Origin: Codonopsis lanceolata
Lineage: Eukaryota > Streptophyta > Magnoliopsida > Asterales > Campanulaceae
Reading direction: 5' to 3'
NCBI GenBank assembly: GCA_013146195.2
Contig: CM028378.1
Coordinates: 90,144,295 to 90,208,294, forward strand
DNA length: 64,000 nucleotides
The position numbers and the translations under genes are program-made. Of the stretch, positions 49,416 through 60,219 are shown piece after piece. Below the pieces are notes generated by a model that was not told where the DNA came from, searched no databases, and was given only the letters and a program-made list of their open reading frames with translations. The number at the start of each line of letters is the position of its first letter. Position 1 is the stretch's first letter.

Positions 49416-49690
49416 TTGGCTGCTAAAGCTCATGTGCATCTAGGGTCAATTAATTATGATAGTAGAGAGAGTTTACCTAGAGAGGTTCATCGCGCTTTAG
49501 ATAGGGATAACATAGGCCTTTTATAGTTATAGAAAGTAATTGTTCCTTGTTCCTTTGTTATTTCGATTTCGAGGTCAGGCTCCTCTGTCCTCTCACAGTA
49601 TAAGGCAAGACTAGTTATCCCCCTATTTTTAGTATTTTATTTCTTTAATTAATAAACTCTGTAGGGTGTCGTCCCTATTTCATAAAAAAG
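49416..49690 (+). mobile_element. LINE 3' end (RNase H tail and 3' UTR)
   Basis: A short open tail (AAKAHVHLGSINYDSRESLP, stop near 49526) precedes a 3' UTR starting TTTCGAGGTCAGGCTCC and ending GGGTGTCGTCCCTATTTC plus a short A run. The UTR matches the LINE at 17608-17725, so it belongs to a related family. Confidence 0.8.
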
Positions 49691-49713
49691 AGTAAGGAAT
49701 ATATGATTCTTAA

Positions 49714-50465
49714 GGCCATCTCCAACCATCAACCCCAAATTTGGTTAGATTTTACCTCAAATTTGGTCCATTTCAGCACCAAACACTATTTCAACTCCAA
49801 TCCACAACCCCCAAATCTCACCCCAAATAGAATATTCCTTAGCATATTCTATTTTTATTTCTTTTACTTCATTTATCAACATGTATATTAATTTGATATT
49901 AACCTTTTAAATAATAATTTTAAATTTTAATATGTATGTATTTTTTAAATTAAATGTGAAATTGGTGTTCTATAATTAGTATAATAATTATTTATTTATT
50001 TATTTTTAAACGAAATCTACAAATAATAGAAAAAAATGTTATAAATTATTGAATTAAAAATTTTCAATAATTTAAAATACTTAATAATAGAAAAAAGTTA
50101 TAAAATTATTGAATTAAAAATATTATCTACTATTAGGAATTTATTAATTTTTAATACATTTAAATAAAAAATATAATATTATAAATAATTTTAACAATTA
50201 TATAATTATTAAAAATTAATTTAATGGAATGGGACCCACCAACCTCAAATTTGGGAGTAACGCTATAGTGGAACCCCAAATTTGGGGAGTATGTTATTGC
50301 ATCCCAATCATTACATCCAATGGTAGTGAGTGGGTGAGATGAGATCCTCAAATTTAGAGGGTATCGATCCCTAAATTTGGGATTGGGTTTGGGGTATGGT
50401 TGGAGGGTGAATAGTAAGGAGCAAACCCTCAAATCAAAAATTTGGCGGTACGGTTGGAGATGGTC
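49714..50465. mobile_element. Harbinger-like (Tourist-type) MITE
   Basis: 752 bp with terminal inverted repeats GGCCATCTCCAACC and GACCATCTCCAACC (read inward), and TAA on both sides (49711-49713, 50466-50468). The ends carry several CAAATTTGGGG-type words in both orientations; the middle is very AT-rich. No transposase. Confidence 0.85.
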
Positions 50466-50468
50466 TAA

Positions 50469-51259
50469 TAGCCGTGAGGTCCTCTCAATATCCCTAAATT
50501 AATTTAATAAAATATTCACCATTAATTAAGACTAACGAAGTAAATTTACTCGCGCTAATCAATTCCATTAAGAATGTAATAATAATAATTTTTGGTCACC
50601 AAATTTGTACCTAACTTTAAATTAGGTCATACATTTAAATTCTATTCACTTTGACTCATATGTCAAATTTCTCTGATTCTACTCTCTTGTATTATAAATG
50701 TCATCCAATATTAATAATTAGAATTAAATTTTCATACACCAGTGGTATAAAACTTTTTCACACTAACGGTCTTGGAACACGACTTATGACTAACCAAAAT
50801 CTAAAAATATCAAGACAAAGATTATTATTAGCATGTGTCATAATCCAAAAGCCACTTGTGTTCAAAAGATTCTACATGCAATGTCGGTGGATGAATATAT
50901 TTTTTTCTAATGAATATGAAAAAAATTCCCTACTAAGTTGAGGGACCAAATTTATTTGAAACTAAAAAATTATTATCGTTTTACCTTTTTGAATATGTTT
51001 AACATTTGTCAAGGTGAAATATGGGTAGATACTAGACATTACTAGAGGTATATAATTTTTTAACTATAATAATAGATTTGTTGGTAAGTATCGAGATATT
51101 AAATAAATCGATGACGTGTGTACTTTACCAGTGAACAAACTAAGATAAATGAGTTAAGAAAAAAAAAATAGTTTCAAGAAGATGAAGAAAAAGATGGAGA
51201 ACCCAGTTTATAAATTTATGCATTTTGTTGGAGATGAATGCTAAAATTTATATTTTGCC
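50469..51259. other. AT-rich DNA, nothing recognised
   Basis: No repeat shared with the rest of the window and no convincing reading frame. Confidence 0.5.
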
Positions 51260-51775
51260 CCCTTGAATTATAAATGTGTTTGATGTAGTGTTGATAACAG
51301 GATTGAGACCATTAACCATGTTTTCTTGCATTCTAAAACAGCCACTGCAAATTGGGAATTTATGGCAGCGCCTTTCAATAAAATTGCTCGATATACATCT
51401 TTGAATCATCTGGTTAATATTTGGATTGCTGAGTTATCTTTGAATCATCCCATTCACCGGCCTATTATCAAGAGGGGCAGTAGGTTCGATGGCAGTGTCC
51501 TCTTGGTGGGTGATTTAAACTTAATACGGATGGATCGGCTAGACTGGGTTTGGCTATCGGGGTGGGATTGTTCGAAATCATGATGGTAATATTATTCAAG
51601 CTTTTTCAACCTATTATTGCCCTTGTACAAATATGTTTGCTGAAATCATGGCTCTTCGTAAGGGTTTAATGTTGTGCCATTCAAGGTTTCTTCAGGAGGT
51701 AATGGTTGATACTGACTCTAATTCTGTGGTTAGTCTAATCTCAGATTCTCAGGAGGTTATGTGGCAATATTTTTA

Positions 51776-51945
51776 GGGTAATGCTTGGGTCACTCAAATT
51801 TTACACAAAAAAATGGGTACTTAATGACTTTGGAAACTTTGATTGGCCAGAGTGTTAGGACCCATAACATGTGCAACCAATGAGAGTGTGTCAAGTGATT
51901 GAGTACCCATTTTTGGTGTGAAATTTGAGTGGCCTAGCATTGCCC
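51776..51945. mobile_element. MITE copy 1 in the LINE remnant
   Basis: 170 bp with terminal inverted repeats of about 30 bp: GGGTAATGCTTGGGTCACTC and, inward from the right, GGGCAATGCTAGGCCACTC. Flanks ATATTTTTA and ATGTTTTTA match at 8 of 9 bases, which would suit a Mutator-like origin. Confidence 0.75.
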
Positions 51946-51957
51946 ATGTTTTTATCA

Positions 51958-52131
51958 GGGATAATGCTTGGGCCACTCAAAATGTGCACTAAAAAATGGG
52001 CCCTCAATGAGTTGGGTCACTCTTATTGGTCATAGTATTAGGACACACAAAATGTACAACCAATTAGGATATGTCAAGTCATTGAGTGTTCATTTTTTTG
52101 GTGCACATTTTGAGTGACCCTAACATTGCTC
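51958..52131. mobile_element. MITE copy 2 in the LINE remnant
   Basis: 174 bp, same family and orientation as copy 1, starting GGGATAATGCTTGGGCCACTC and ending in the complement of GAGCAATGTTAGGGTCACTC. Only 12 bases separate the two copies. Confidence 0.75.
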
Positions 52132-52330
52132 ATGATCTTGGATTGTCGTCAACTTTTAACGGGATACTTTATACAACATAGTTTTCGTGAAGGTAATCAA
52201 GTTGCGGATGGATTTCTTTTACTCTTTGCTTTGATCAATATATTACAAAGGGTTAAAATCAGGTTGGTCCCTCCCGTGAATTTCTAACCACTAAACTTCT
52301 CGACATTTTTTTTAATTCATAAAAGGTACT

Positions 52331-53029
52331 TGATGATGCTATTTTCGCCAAGGATATGATCGGGAATCGCTCAACCACTTGGATCGTTCCTCGAAATAGA
52401 CAAGAAATCAAGCATTCGAGCATGGGGTGGCCCCCCGCAAATCCTCCAGGTGAGAGTCAAGATGAGATCGATGATGAAAGAGAACGAAATTTGACCACGT
52501 AAGGAGGTAAAAAGAGTATGTAACTTTCTCGTGAAAGGATTAGGCCTTTATATAGGCATTGTACCTGAGTAAAGTTCGTTAAGCCATGGTGGCATTCTAG
52601 AATGCGTGATCCGTCGGGCCGAGGTGGAAAATAAGCATGTGATATGGGTTAGTTAGCAATAATAGTGGACAACTATACTTTTTAGGGTCTCATGGTCCAC
52701 TCGGAGCTAGCCGCTAGCAAGGACTGTTGGGTCTAGTCTCCCTAATGCCTTTGATCTCCTAGTCGAAAGTTCCATTGTTACTAGTTACTCGGTTGTAATG
52801 ACATTCTTACCACTGCTAGAATTATGGGCAACTTAGTACTTTTAGTACAAAAAGTCGAGAATATCCTTAATGAATCAAAGCACACGTATCATCACAAACT
52901 CAAAGCATCATGATGCATAATCTATGCGCTATGGGTTGATGAACCCTCCATGTCTTTGGGCATCAAGTTACGGCCTCAAGGACCTCTACCACTAGCTTTT
53001 TCTTTTATTTTTCTTTATTAAGATGGTTT
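52331..53029 (-). repeat. probable LTR leader remnant
   Basis: On minus, a TATA-like CCTATATAAAGGC (near 52550) is followed by a leader typical of plant LTRs or 5' UTRs. It runs to about 52330. No partner LTR or coding part is present, so the call is weak. Confidence 0.35.
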
Positions 53030-53129
53030 NNNNNNNNNNNNNNNNNNNNNNNNNNNNNNNNNNNNNNNNNNNNNNNNNNNNNNNNNNNNNNNNNNNNNNN
53101 NNNNNNNNNNNNNNNNNNNNNNNNNNNNN
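53030..53129. other. assembly gap (100 N)
   Basis: Exactly 100 N, the usual placeholder for a gap of unknown size. Sequence on the two sides may not be adjacent in the genome. Confidence 0.99.
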
Positions 53130-53269
53130 TTGAAAAGTATGTAATAGGGTGGAGGAAAATATTGTGATGGGGGCAGAATTGATACCGCACAAAAGCCTGA
53201 GAGCGGAAAGGAAAAATAAATTCACTCAATTAAAACAATATTTTATTTAATAAACTTTGTCAAGATCTA

Positions 53270-53735
53270 ATTAACAACGTTGAGACTTGAGAGGAAAAAC
53301 ATTGTGAGAAATTACTTAAATACAATGTTTGAGGAAAAAACATCGTGTAACATTACCCAAATACAACGTTAGATAAAAATGTTGTGTAAAACGTTGTCTA
53401 ATTAATGTTTAGAGAAGAAACGTTCTATAAAATTATCTAAATACAACATTTGTTAAAAAACATTGTGTAAAACAACTCAAATACAATGTTTGTTTAAAAA
53501 CGTTGTGTAAAATTATCCAAATATGATGTATATTTAAAAATTGTGAATGTCTAGTTTTGTTGTACTATACCACCACCACCACTATCGCCAACATATCTAC
53601 ACAACTTCTACTACTACTCAAGATCTTGTTTGTCTTTAATTTATAGAGTAAACTCGATCGACTCTAATTTAGAGACCAAATATTTTCTTTTTCTAAATGT
53701 CCATCTCTAAAATGCATTTTTTTTCGGTTGTAGTG
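53270..53735 (-). mobile_element. CACTA-like terminus, third family, with 40-bp tandem repeats
   Basis: The edge at 53735 reads CACTACAACCGAAAAAAAAT on minus. Before it, about six units of 40 bp (53313-53550) each hold AAATACAACGTTTG, a short A-run, then AACGTTGTGTAAAATTA, so each unit is itself a weak inverted repeat. This looks like a subterminal transposase-binding array. The other terminus is lost, perhaps in the gap. Confidence 0.62.
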
Positions 53736-54113
53736 TTAGCTTGTTGTGTGAGGGTTGAGGCATGATCATGATGGCCGATGGAGAAGAAGGGTTGGTGGCA
53801 ATGGAAGGGTGTGGCAAGTATGGTAGTAAAAAGTGGCATGGTAGGGGATTAGTGGTGAAAGTTTGATTCTGCATGTTTGGGGATTGGCAATGGTGGTAAG
53901 GAGGAGGAGGTGATGTGGTGCTTTGGTGGTGGGGAAGAGGTGACTGTGAGGCAAGGGAGGATTGTAGTAGGACTCGAAATTAGGTGTCCCATTAGGCATT
54001 GGTATTATGATCCCCGTAGAAAGACATTTTTTTATGCCTTTATATGGGAATCCATTTGAAGGGCATACTATTATGCCTTAAAATAATAGGACAATAATAC
54101 TACAGTTCATCTT
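53736..54113. other. unassigned DNA, G-rich on plus
   Basis: GGTGG/GAGG-rich stretch 53760-53975 with open frames on both strands that look compositional. No family recognised. Confidence 0.4.
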
Positions 54114-54503
54114 GTGAAGATTTCTATGCATAATAGTATGAAGGTAAATCTAAATATAGGATATCATAAGTCATACGATGAGATTGTCAATATATGCCAT
54201 GATGTCTTATTAGGTGTTGAATTGGTAGATGTGCATGGTGTGTCTAGATTTCATTATTACATGAGTCCTACAATTGTGAAAGTGCATAATTTTTCATTGA
54301 TTAGTTATCTCGGTCCATGTCACAAACTAGATGATGATTTCCATGTCGCATTATTCTTTCATAATATTTATGGGCTGCATGAGTTACATAAGGATTCATG
54401 GAAAGAGACAACTTGTTTTAAGCATGTTAAACCTTGTAAAGGTGATGAAATTCATATTGTTAATGATTATATGCATGTTTTAACCTATAGGGATGAGAGA
54501 TAA
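54114..54503 (+). CDS. unknown ORF of about 129 codons
   Basis: An open frame starts at GTG 54114, or at ATG 54126 if an ATG is required, and ends at 54503. It has mixed, protein-like composition: SRFHYYMSPTIVKVHNFSL, LGPCHKLDDDFHVALFF, KPCKGDEIHIVNDYMHV. No domain recognised. A gypsy integrase tail starts about 80 bases further on in another frame, so it may be retrotransposon cargo or an unrelated fragment. Confidence 0.35.
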   Translation: MKISMHNSMKVNLNIGYHKSYDEIVNICHDVLLGVELVDVHGVSRFHYYMSPTIVKVHNFSLISYLGPCHKLDDDFHVALFFHNIYGLHELHKDSWKETTCFKHVKPCKGDEIHIVNDYMHVLTYRDER

Positions 54504-54548
54504 AGGATATTTATCCTTGAGATTGTATTCGGTTATAATTTCTTATTG

Positions 54549-55062
54549 TTGCATGATTCATTAATGATAAACATGGATATGTGAAAGTTGTTAGGTTGAT
54601 CTTTGAGCCTAGTGATTGGTTATGGTTACACATGCGAAAGGAGAGGTTTCCAAACCAAAGGAAATCTAAGTTAATGCCAAGAGGAGATGGATCCTTCCAA
54701 GTACTTGAGCGAATCAACAATAATGCTTACAAGTTGAATCTTCCAGGTGAGTATAATGTTAGTGCAACTTTCAATGTTAGTTATCTTCTTCCTTGTGATG
54801 TAGGTCCGGATTTGAGGACAAATCCTTTTGATGAGAGGGAGAATGATGTGATCTTAGCAAGCTCGAGTTTGGATGAGATATGTGATAATTGGTTCGAGAG
54901 TTGGAAGATTCAAGCAAGGATGATCAAGCATGAAGAGTTCGTGATTACCCAAAATATCAAGTGTCAAAGAAATCAAATGAAGTCCTTCAAATGCGTAGAG
55001 TATGATTGGAAAATTCAAGAGTTCTATACAAACTTAATTCGTGGATTTATTAGAGATTAAGT
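54549..55062 (+). pseudogene. gypsy integrase C-terminal fragment
   Basis: Reads DWLWLHMRKERFPNQRKSKL, then PRGDGSFQVLERINNNAYKL and GEYNVSATFNVSYLLP, typical of the C-terminal integrase module of plant Ty3/gypsy elements. A tail follows (SSSLDEICDNWFESWKIQ) and a stop at 55058-55060. The part from about 54836 on is shared with unit B (minus, 30945-31163). Confidence 0.85.
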
Positions 55063-56147
55063 TAATACAATGGCTACTATACACATTCAAACATGTTTTG
55101 TGCAGCCTTAGATTTCATGGAAGATGACTTGAAGACTCGAGAAATGCTCCTTAATGTCATACAATGACTTTGGAAGCTTTTAACGCCTAAATGAAGACTT
55201 TAGGGGGTCAAAATGCAACTTTGAAAATCAGGCCTTTACAAAAAAATAAAAACGGGATTTGTAGATTTTTTTTATTTTGGAGGTTTTATGTTTCTTAAAT
55301 AGATTAGACAACTTACCTAATTGTTGCCTACATAGATTAGGTAAGTTGAGTAGTTTTCTAAGTTGATTTTAAGTAGTTTCCTAAGTTGATTCTATTTTGG
55401 TCAAGTGTTTAGACCATTGTTTTTATTTTAGGATTAGGATTCACAACCCATATAAATAAGGGTTGTGGCTTATTGTTTTAGAACTTTTGGTTGATTATTG
55501 ATTAATATAGTTTTTGAGTGTTTTTCAAAGCCTCCTTATTCTCTTTAGAACTTGTGATTATTTGGTGAGAGGCTAAGTAATCGAAACTCAAACTTATCAA
55601 TAGGATATTTATCTATATTGTGGCGTTCTTCATTATACCAAGGGTTGTGATCATCTCAAACGTTGTTTCAAGGTCATCTATATCGAGGAGTACGTTTGGA
55701 TCGACTCATCAAGTCGCGGTATCATCTTCCATCTTCATCATTGACCTTCTTCGTTTGCCGTGTTGCATGCGCTTTAATTCCTCCATCGCGAGTACGCCTC
55801 TAGGAATCATATCAATGCGTTTTATAGAGGTCTTCAAATTTCGAGCCGTTTGAGAGAACAAGATTCAAACTTGAATTTTTGAAGACTTGATGATGAAGAT
55901 CTGTCATTGAATGCATAGAGATCTTGCAGAGGACTAGAGACAGAATATTTCCTAGTATGAAATAATAAAGAGGGTGGTTACCTAGGATATAATATTCTTG
56001 AAGAACATTTAAAATATACACGAAAGTCTTCTATTGACAAGACAAACAAAGAAAAAGTCTTCTATGAGTACTTCTTTTGTTTGAAAAAGATGACCTACTA
56101 CTAATTTGATATAGGAGGGTGAATGTCAATCATTTCAATAGTAAATA
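55063..56147 (+). repeat. gypsy relic 3' non-coding part (unit D)
   Basis: Counterpart of B 29862-30944. It includes the inverted repeat CAACTTACCTAAT / ATTAGGTAAGTTG at 55309-55348. Much of it may be LTR, but edges could not be set. Confidence 0.5.
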
Positions 56148-56157
56148 GTGTTCAGCA

Positions 56158-56311
56158 GTCCGAAAAAGGACATCTGAGATGGTAGTGCAACTTCTCAACA
56201 CAGCTGTAGGTTTATTTCTTTCATTGTAACATGGGTTCGAACCCCATGCGTTGTATTCCCAAATTTAAAGTATAATAAATAAAACATATTTTAAAAAATA
56301 AAAATAAAATT
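56158..56311 (+). mobile_element. tRNA-derived SINE (unit D)
   Basis: 154 bp between exact 10-bp duplications GTGTTCAGCA (56148-56157 and 56312-56321). It has a D-arm-like box at 56171-56190, a B box GGTTCGAACCCC at 56232-56243 and an A-rich tail from about 56275. The tRNA-like part cannot fold as a full tRNA, so it is not a tRNA gene. Confidence 0.85.
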
Positions 56312-56476
56312 GTGTTCAGCATATAGGGAATCTTGAAATGTTTAAGTAGACGCTAACACTATTATCAGCAATTGCTAGCTACTGATGACTTAAGCTTAAG
56401 CAGATAGAATATTTAATTAAAGAAGACTGTTTAACCAAGTTCAAAAAGGGTACATGTTGTATAAACAATAGATGGC

Positions 56477-56507
56477 ATCTATCTGCTGAAGGTTTCAGCA
56501 GATAGAT
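56477..56507. other. perfect 14-bp inverted repeat (hairpin), unit D copy
   Basis: Same arms as at 12008-12038 and 29503-29533; the loop is reversed as expected from inversion. Confidence 0.9.
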
Positions 56508-57139
56508 TTAGACTTGCTACAAAGTCAAAGTAAAACAACCTAAAAGTTTTGTAATCATGATTTAAACTGATTGTTTTAACTTAATGGTTTTAAGTAAATT
56601 TTAAATCATGCAAGTTTCTACTATGATATTTGAAGTAAGTCATTAGAATAAAGTACTCACCCTATGTCAATATAATAATATTATCCCACATTGGTTAAGA
56701 AATAATGTTCATAGTAAAAGTCTTTCTATATAAGATTTCCACTATTATTCTTAACAAAAGAAGATATTAATAGTAACTAATTAATATCACAGTGTCATAT
56801 TAACTATTATTAATTATTATTTTTAGCTAATGGCTAGAAAATGAAAAGTTTCAATTCAAATGATGTGGAGACTTGAAGATTCAACAATATCAAAAGTTGG
56901 GTAAGGTGGTACAACCATATTGCTTATCACCAATTTTAAATTATATATATATACACATATATCATCATATATGCTGAGTTGAGATCTCGTGTACAAGAAG
57001 ACATTGATATCTCAACTCCTCTTGCTCTCTCTCAATACTAATCACAAAATCGTATCTCCATCTCAATACTAAATGAAAAATAACATTAATCAAATCAAAT
57101 CAAATAAATTATTATTATTAATAAAGAAGATATGAAGTG

Positions 57140-57300
57140 ATCACGTGCGTAATGTATGATTAACTTCATTTCTCAAATAATTCCCGAATTAATTAGATTA
57201 CAAATTCTAATAAATTATATACATGTATATATAAACTGGGCTCTCTACTGGGAATATTTTGTGGCTAGAGCTTGTGCAAGAAAGATGTTGTTACTAAAAT
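57140..57300 (+). promoter_or_regulatory. promoter-like block (G-box and TATA), shared by units A to D
   Basis: CACGTG at 57142-57147 lies about 75 bases before TATATATAAAC (57225-57235). A leader and ATG at about 57283 follow. The same order is on minus at 11346-11220 and 28855-28715. Unit C (38870-38960) keeps the TATA part. It could be the promoter for the gene or element whose last exon is 6139-6393, but no exon chain was found. Confidence 0.3.
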
Positions 57301-57842
57301 GTTGTGGTAATTTATGTTTATTATTCTTATTATTTATTTATTTGTGTATCTTTGTTTCTTTTCCTTTTTCTGGACTAGCAAATAATAGGTTGATCTGTAT
57401 CAATAATTCAAACCTTAGTCTCAATTTCTTCATAAATTTTCTTGATAATCTTCACAGGTTACAGTATATATTACTAATTCAATCATGTGCTAAAAGTCTT
57501 TTACGTACTTTGTTTAGTCAATAATATATTTTATTCTCTTACAAATTTTCTATTTTCTCGTTTTGGGTTGTCTAACCCGTTTGAATGCCTCTATATATCT
57601 GCTCCCTTGTTCCAAAATGATAGTCCCATATATGTAATTAATCTAACTTTTTAAAGATTATAATTTTACTTATATGCACATTATTTTAATTGCACATAAA
57701 TTATACTTTATTTGTCTCAAAATGAAAGACAATTTTTCTCAGTGAGGATGAATGGAGTATTCTCATTTAATAAGGATACTATTTTTCTTGGAAAAAATAT
57801 ATACTAAAACTGAGAATATTTCTTTGGAAAGGAGGATATACA

Positions 57843-57845
<3 letters not shown>

Positions 57846-57890
<45 letters not shown>

Positions 57891-57892
57891 AT
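57846..57892. repeat. microsatellite (CA)n(TA)n (unit D)
   Basis: Inverse of the (AT)n(GT)n tract in B and C. Confidence 0.9.
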
Positions 57893-58659
57893 TATTTTGA
57901 TAATTAATTTGTTGGACTAGTAAAGAAATAGTAATTGTGCGTTTGTTTCTTATTAAAGTTAAAGTTTTTGATTTTACCTTTCATATATAAAATTTTTCAG
58001 GAAAAGGTAAACAAAAGAAAGAAGAAAAGGGTGAGAGGCCTGTTAAATCAAACAAAGGAGAGGGCTCGTCGTCTAAGATAGTCGAAGGTAAACTTTCATA
58101 TATCACTCTAAAACTTATGCATACACCGAGTACTCTAATTTCCAAAACATCCTACAAGTTTTAAAAGAGTATTCTATCCCAAGATTATCTACTTAAATAT
58201 TCATTAGTAGTAATCTATATTTATATCTATATAATGACAAGGGTAGATTTCTTCGTTCAAATTTTTACTTTTGAATTATTAATTTTTCATTATCATTTCA
58301 CTCTTTCTCTTTCCTATCTCTCTGGTTATAGTTATCTTTCTCTCTCCCGAGTCTTCTCCTTATTTTCTCTCTCATCACCACCATCTCCTCTCTTTTAATT
58401 ATATTTAAGGGATAAGTGTACCATTAGTCCCTGAACTTTGGCCGAAGCCATCATTAGTCCCCAAACTTCAAAAAGTTTCACCACTGACCTAAATAGGTCT
58501 TTTTGCTCATAGAAGGTCCCTAGCCCCTAACGTGGCGTTAGTTTATTTCGTTAAGTGAACATGTGCCACTCACATGTACAAACTAAGGGGTTATGTATAA
58601 CTTAATCAAAGTAAGGGGTAAAGTGAATATAAGGAGGCATCGTTGGACCGAGTTTGAGC

Positions 58660-59115
58660 GGCCTAACATGGAGGAAATGGCGGGAGCTAAACGGGGTTGG
58701 ATGAAGGTCTGCGGTGATAGAGGGCGAGATGGAGGTGGGTGTACTGGGCCTTGCCCGCACGTATCCGAGCTGAGAGAGCCAAGTTTAGGGTAGGTATGGT
58801 GGGTCTTGAAGCGCAAGAGGAAAGGGAGACTGGGAGGAGATGGATGAGGCCGGATTGAAATTCCAAGGCGTGGATCAAGATGAGATGCGGCGGCCAAGAC
58901 TACGTTGGCTGTTGGACCTGTGGAGAAGCGAGGGTTGGATGAAGGTCTGCAACGTGATAGAGGCGTAGATGGAGGTGGGTGTACTGGGCCTTGCCCGCAT
59001 GTGATTCTGAGCGTGAGAGAGCTGAAGTTTGGGCAAGTATGGTGGGTCTTGCCAAGCAGAGGAAAGGGAGATACGGGGGAGATGGATGAGGGAGGCCGAG
59101 AGATTGAAACCGGCG
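58660..59115. repeat. imperfect tandem duplication of about 230 bp inside the Mutator-like element
   Basis: The block with GGTTGGATGAAGGTCTGC, GATGGAGGTGGGTGTACTGG and GCCTTGCCCGCA occurs at about 58695 and again at about 58933. A GGTATGGTGGGTCTTG-like part and GGAGATGGATGAGG follow in both. The copies differ by many small indels. Open frames exist on both strands; Pro/Ser-rich readings on minus (58583-58897, 58900-59151) might be a captured first exon. Confidence 0.7.
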
Positions 59116-59322
59116 GCAGGATCTTGAAGATGGAGATGCGGGCGGCGCCAAGACGGCTGGATCGTGGAGACCTTAGGATTTGGGAAAAGGTGGAGCTTTC
59201 GCCTCTGTTGAGGGGGAAGATGTCGGTTGCTCTATGGGTCTGTCAGGAGAAAGAGGAGCCGGTCTGAGGCTGTGATGCAGGCGAGGAGAGAGAAAAGTGG
59301 GTGATGGAGCCGGGCGGCGAAT

Positions 59323-59589
59323 ATGAACTGGATGGTCTGTGATTCGTCGATCCATATGGTTAGCCCTATAGCTTCTTCCTCATTCGTCGCTCTCTCGCTG
59401 CGGGCGTCTTTGCCAAGTTTTAAGGGTCACTTTCCTTACATCGGAGAAGAGATGGAGCAATTGTGGTTTGCACGTCTTAAATCACCCGATCTTCATAAAA
59501 CTAGATCAATAAATCGGCTTTCTGTGGAGTACTACGAGCAAAAAGGAGTTTTACATATCCCCGCCATGTCTCTTCGAACGAGTTCTTGA
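59323..59589 (+). CDS. unknown 88-codon ORF in Mutator-like cargo
   Basis: An open frame starts at 59323; the cargo around it is GC-rich. It reads PSFKGHFPYIGEEMEQLWFA and SINRLSVEYYEQKGVLHIP, protein-like but of no family I recognise. It lies in the part of the cargo that is not duplicated. Confidence 0.3.
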   Translation: MNWMVCDSSIHMVSPIASSSFVALSLRASLPSFKGHFPYIGEEMEQLWFARLKSPDLHKTRSINRLSVEYYEQKGVLHIPAMSLRTSS

Positions 59590-60219
59590 AGCTTAAGTCG
59601 GCGAGCCTGCTAAGAGTCTCGCGACGTTCAAGATCTTCTTTTTGTCTAATGAATTTCACTAGGAAAAAAAAATGCCGAAGATGTTAATTAGAGTCGTTGT
59701 TTTTTTGTCTTACTTTTGGATAGTGAGATTAGAGCGAGATCTTGATCGTATCTATTAGATCGGTCTCGTTTGATTGTATATATACTTGGTTGGTTATCAA
59801 GAAATCAAGGAGTTAAATTTAGTGTTTAAACATAAAATTGAAACTTAAAATTTGTAATTAATAATTTTTTCTAATTAATTAAAAATTTAATTAATCTATA
59901 ATTTTACAATGAATATAATTATTTTAAACAATAATCGATTGTCAATTGTCAAAGAGTAATCCCTAATTCCTTAAATGGATCACATTACCCCTATATTTTG
60001 ATGATGTTATACATTGCCCCTTATTTGGTGCATTGAGTGGCACATGCTCACTTAAGGAAATAAACTAATGGCGTTAGGGCTAGGGACCTTCTATGAGCAA
60101 AAAAGATCTACTTAGGTCAGTGGTGAAACTTTTTGAAGTTTGGGGACTAATGATGGCTTCGGCCAAAGTTCAGGGACTAATGGTACACTTATCCCTATAT
60201 TTAAACATTTTTCTCTCTT

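Larger units (their letters stand above)
51260..52330 (+). pseudogene. LINE ORF2 remnant (zinc finger and RNase H), split by two MITEs
   Basis: Readings SVDNRIETINHVFLHSKTAT (zf-RVT type), LNTDGSARLG, MFAEIMALRKGL and VDTDSNSVVSLISDS lead to 51775. After the MITEs, FREGNQVADGF resumes at about 52185. Frameshifts and stops are frequent. Its order matches the LINE at 16690-17470, but similarity is lower, so it is an older family or copy. Confidence 0.82.
58409..60195. mobile_element. Mutator-like element with Pack-MULE-like cargo
   Basis: 1787 bp between exact 9-bp duplications TATATTTAA (58400-58408 and 60196-60204); units B and C show the empty site. Terminal inverted repeats are about 215 bp (58409-58625 and 59980-60195), starting GGGATAAGTGTACCATTAGT, with only scattered differences. 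The interior encodes no transposase. From about 58625 to 59640 it is clearly GC-richer than the AT-rich surroundings. Long near-perfect inverted repeats, 9-bp duplication and foreign-looking interior fit a Pack-MULE; host origin of the cargo is inference. Confidence 0.88.

Noticed and set aside
52992..53229. Open frames through the N run
   Set aside because: They contain unknown bases and have no meaning across an assembly gap.
56226..56250. Possible tRNA gene from the GGTTCGAACCCC T-arm motif
   Set aside because: No acceptor stem or anticodon arm can be built, and exact 10-bp flanks with an A-rich tail mark a SINE.
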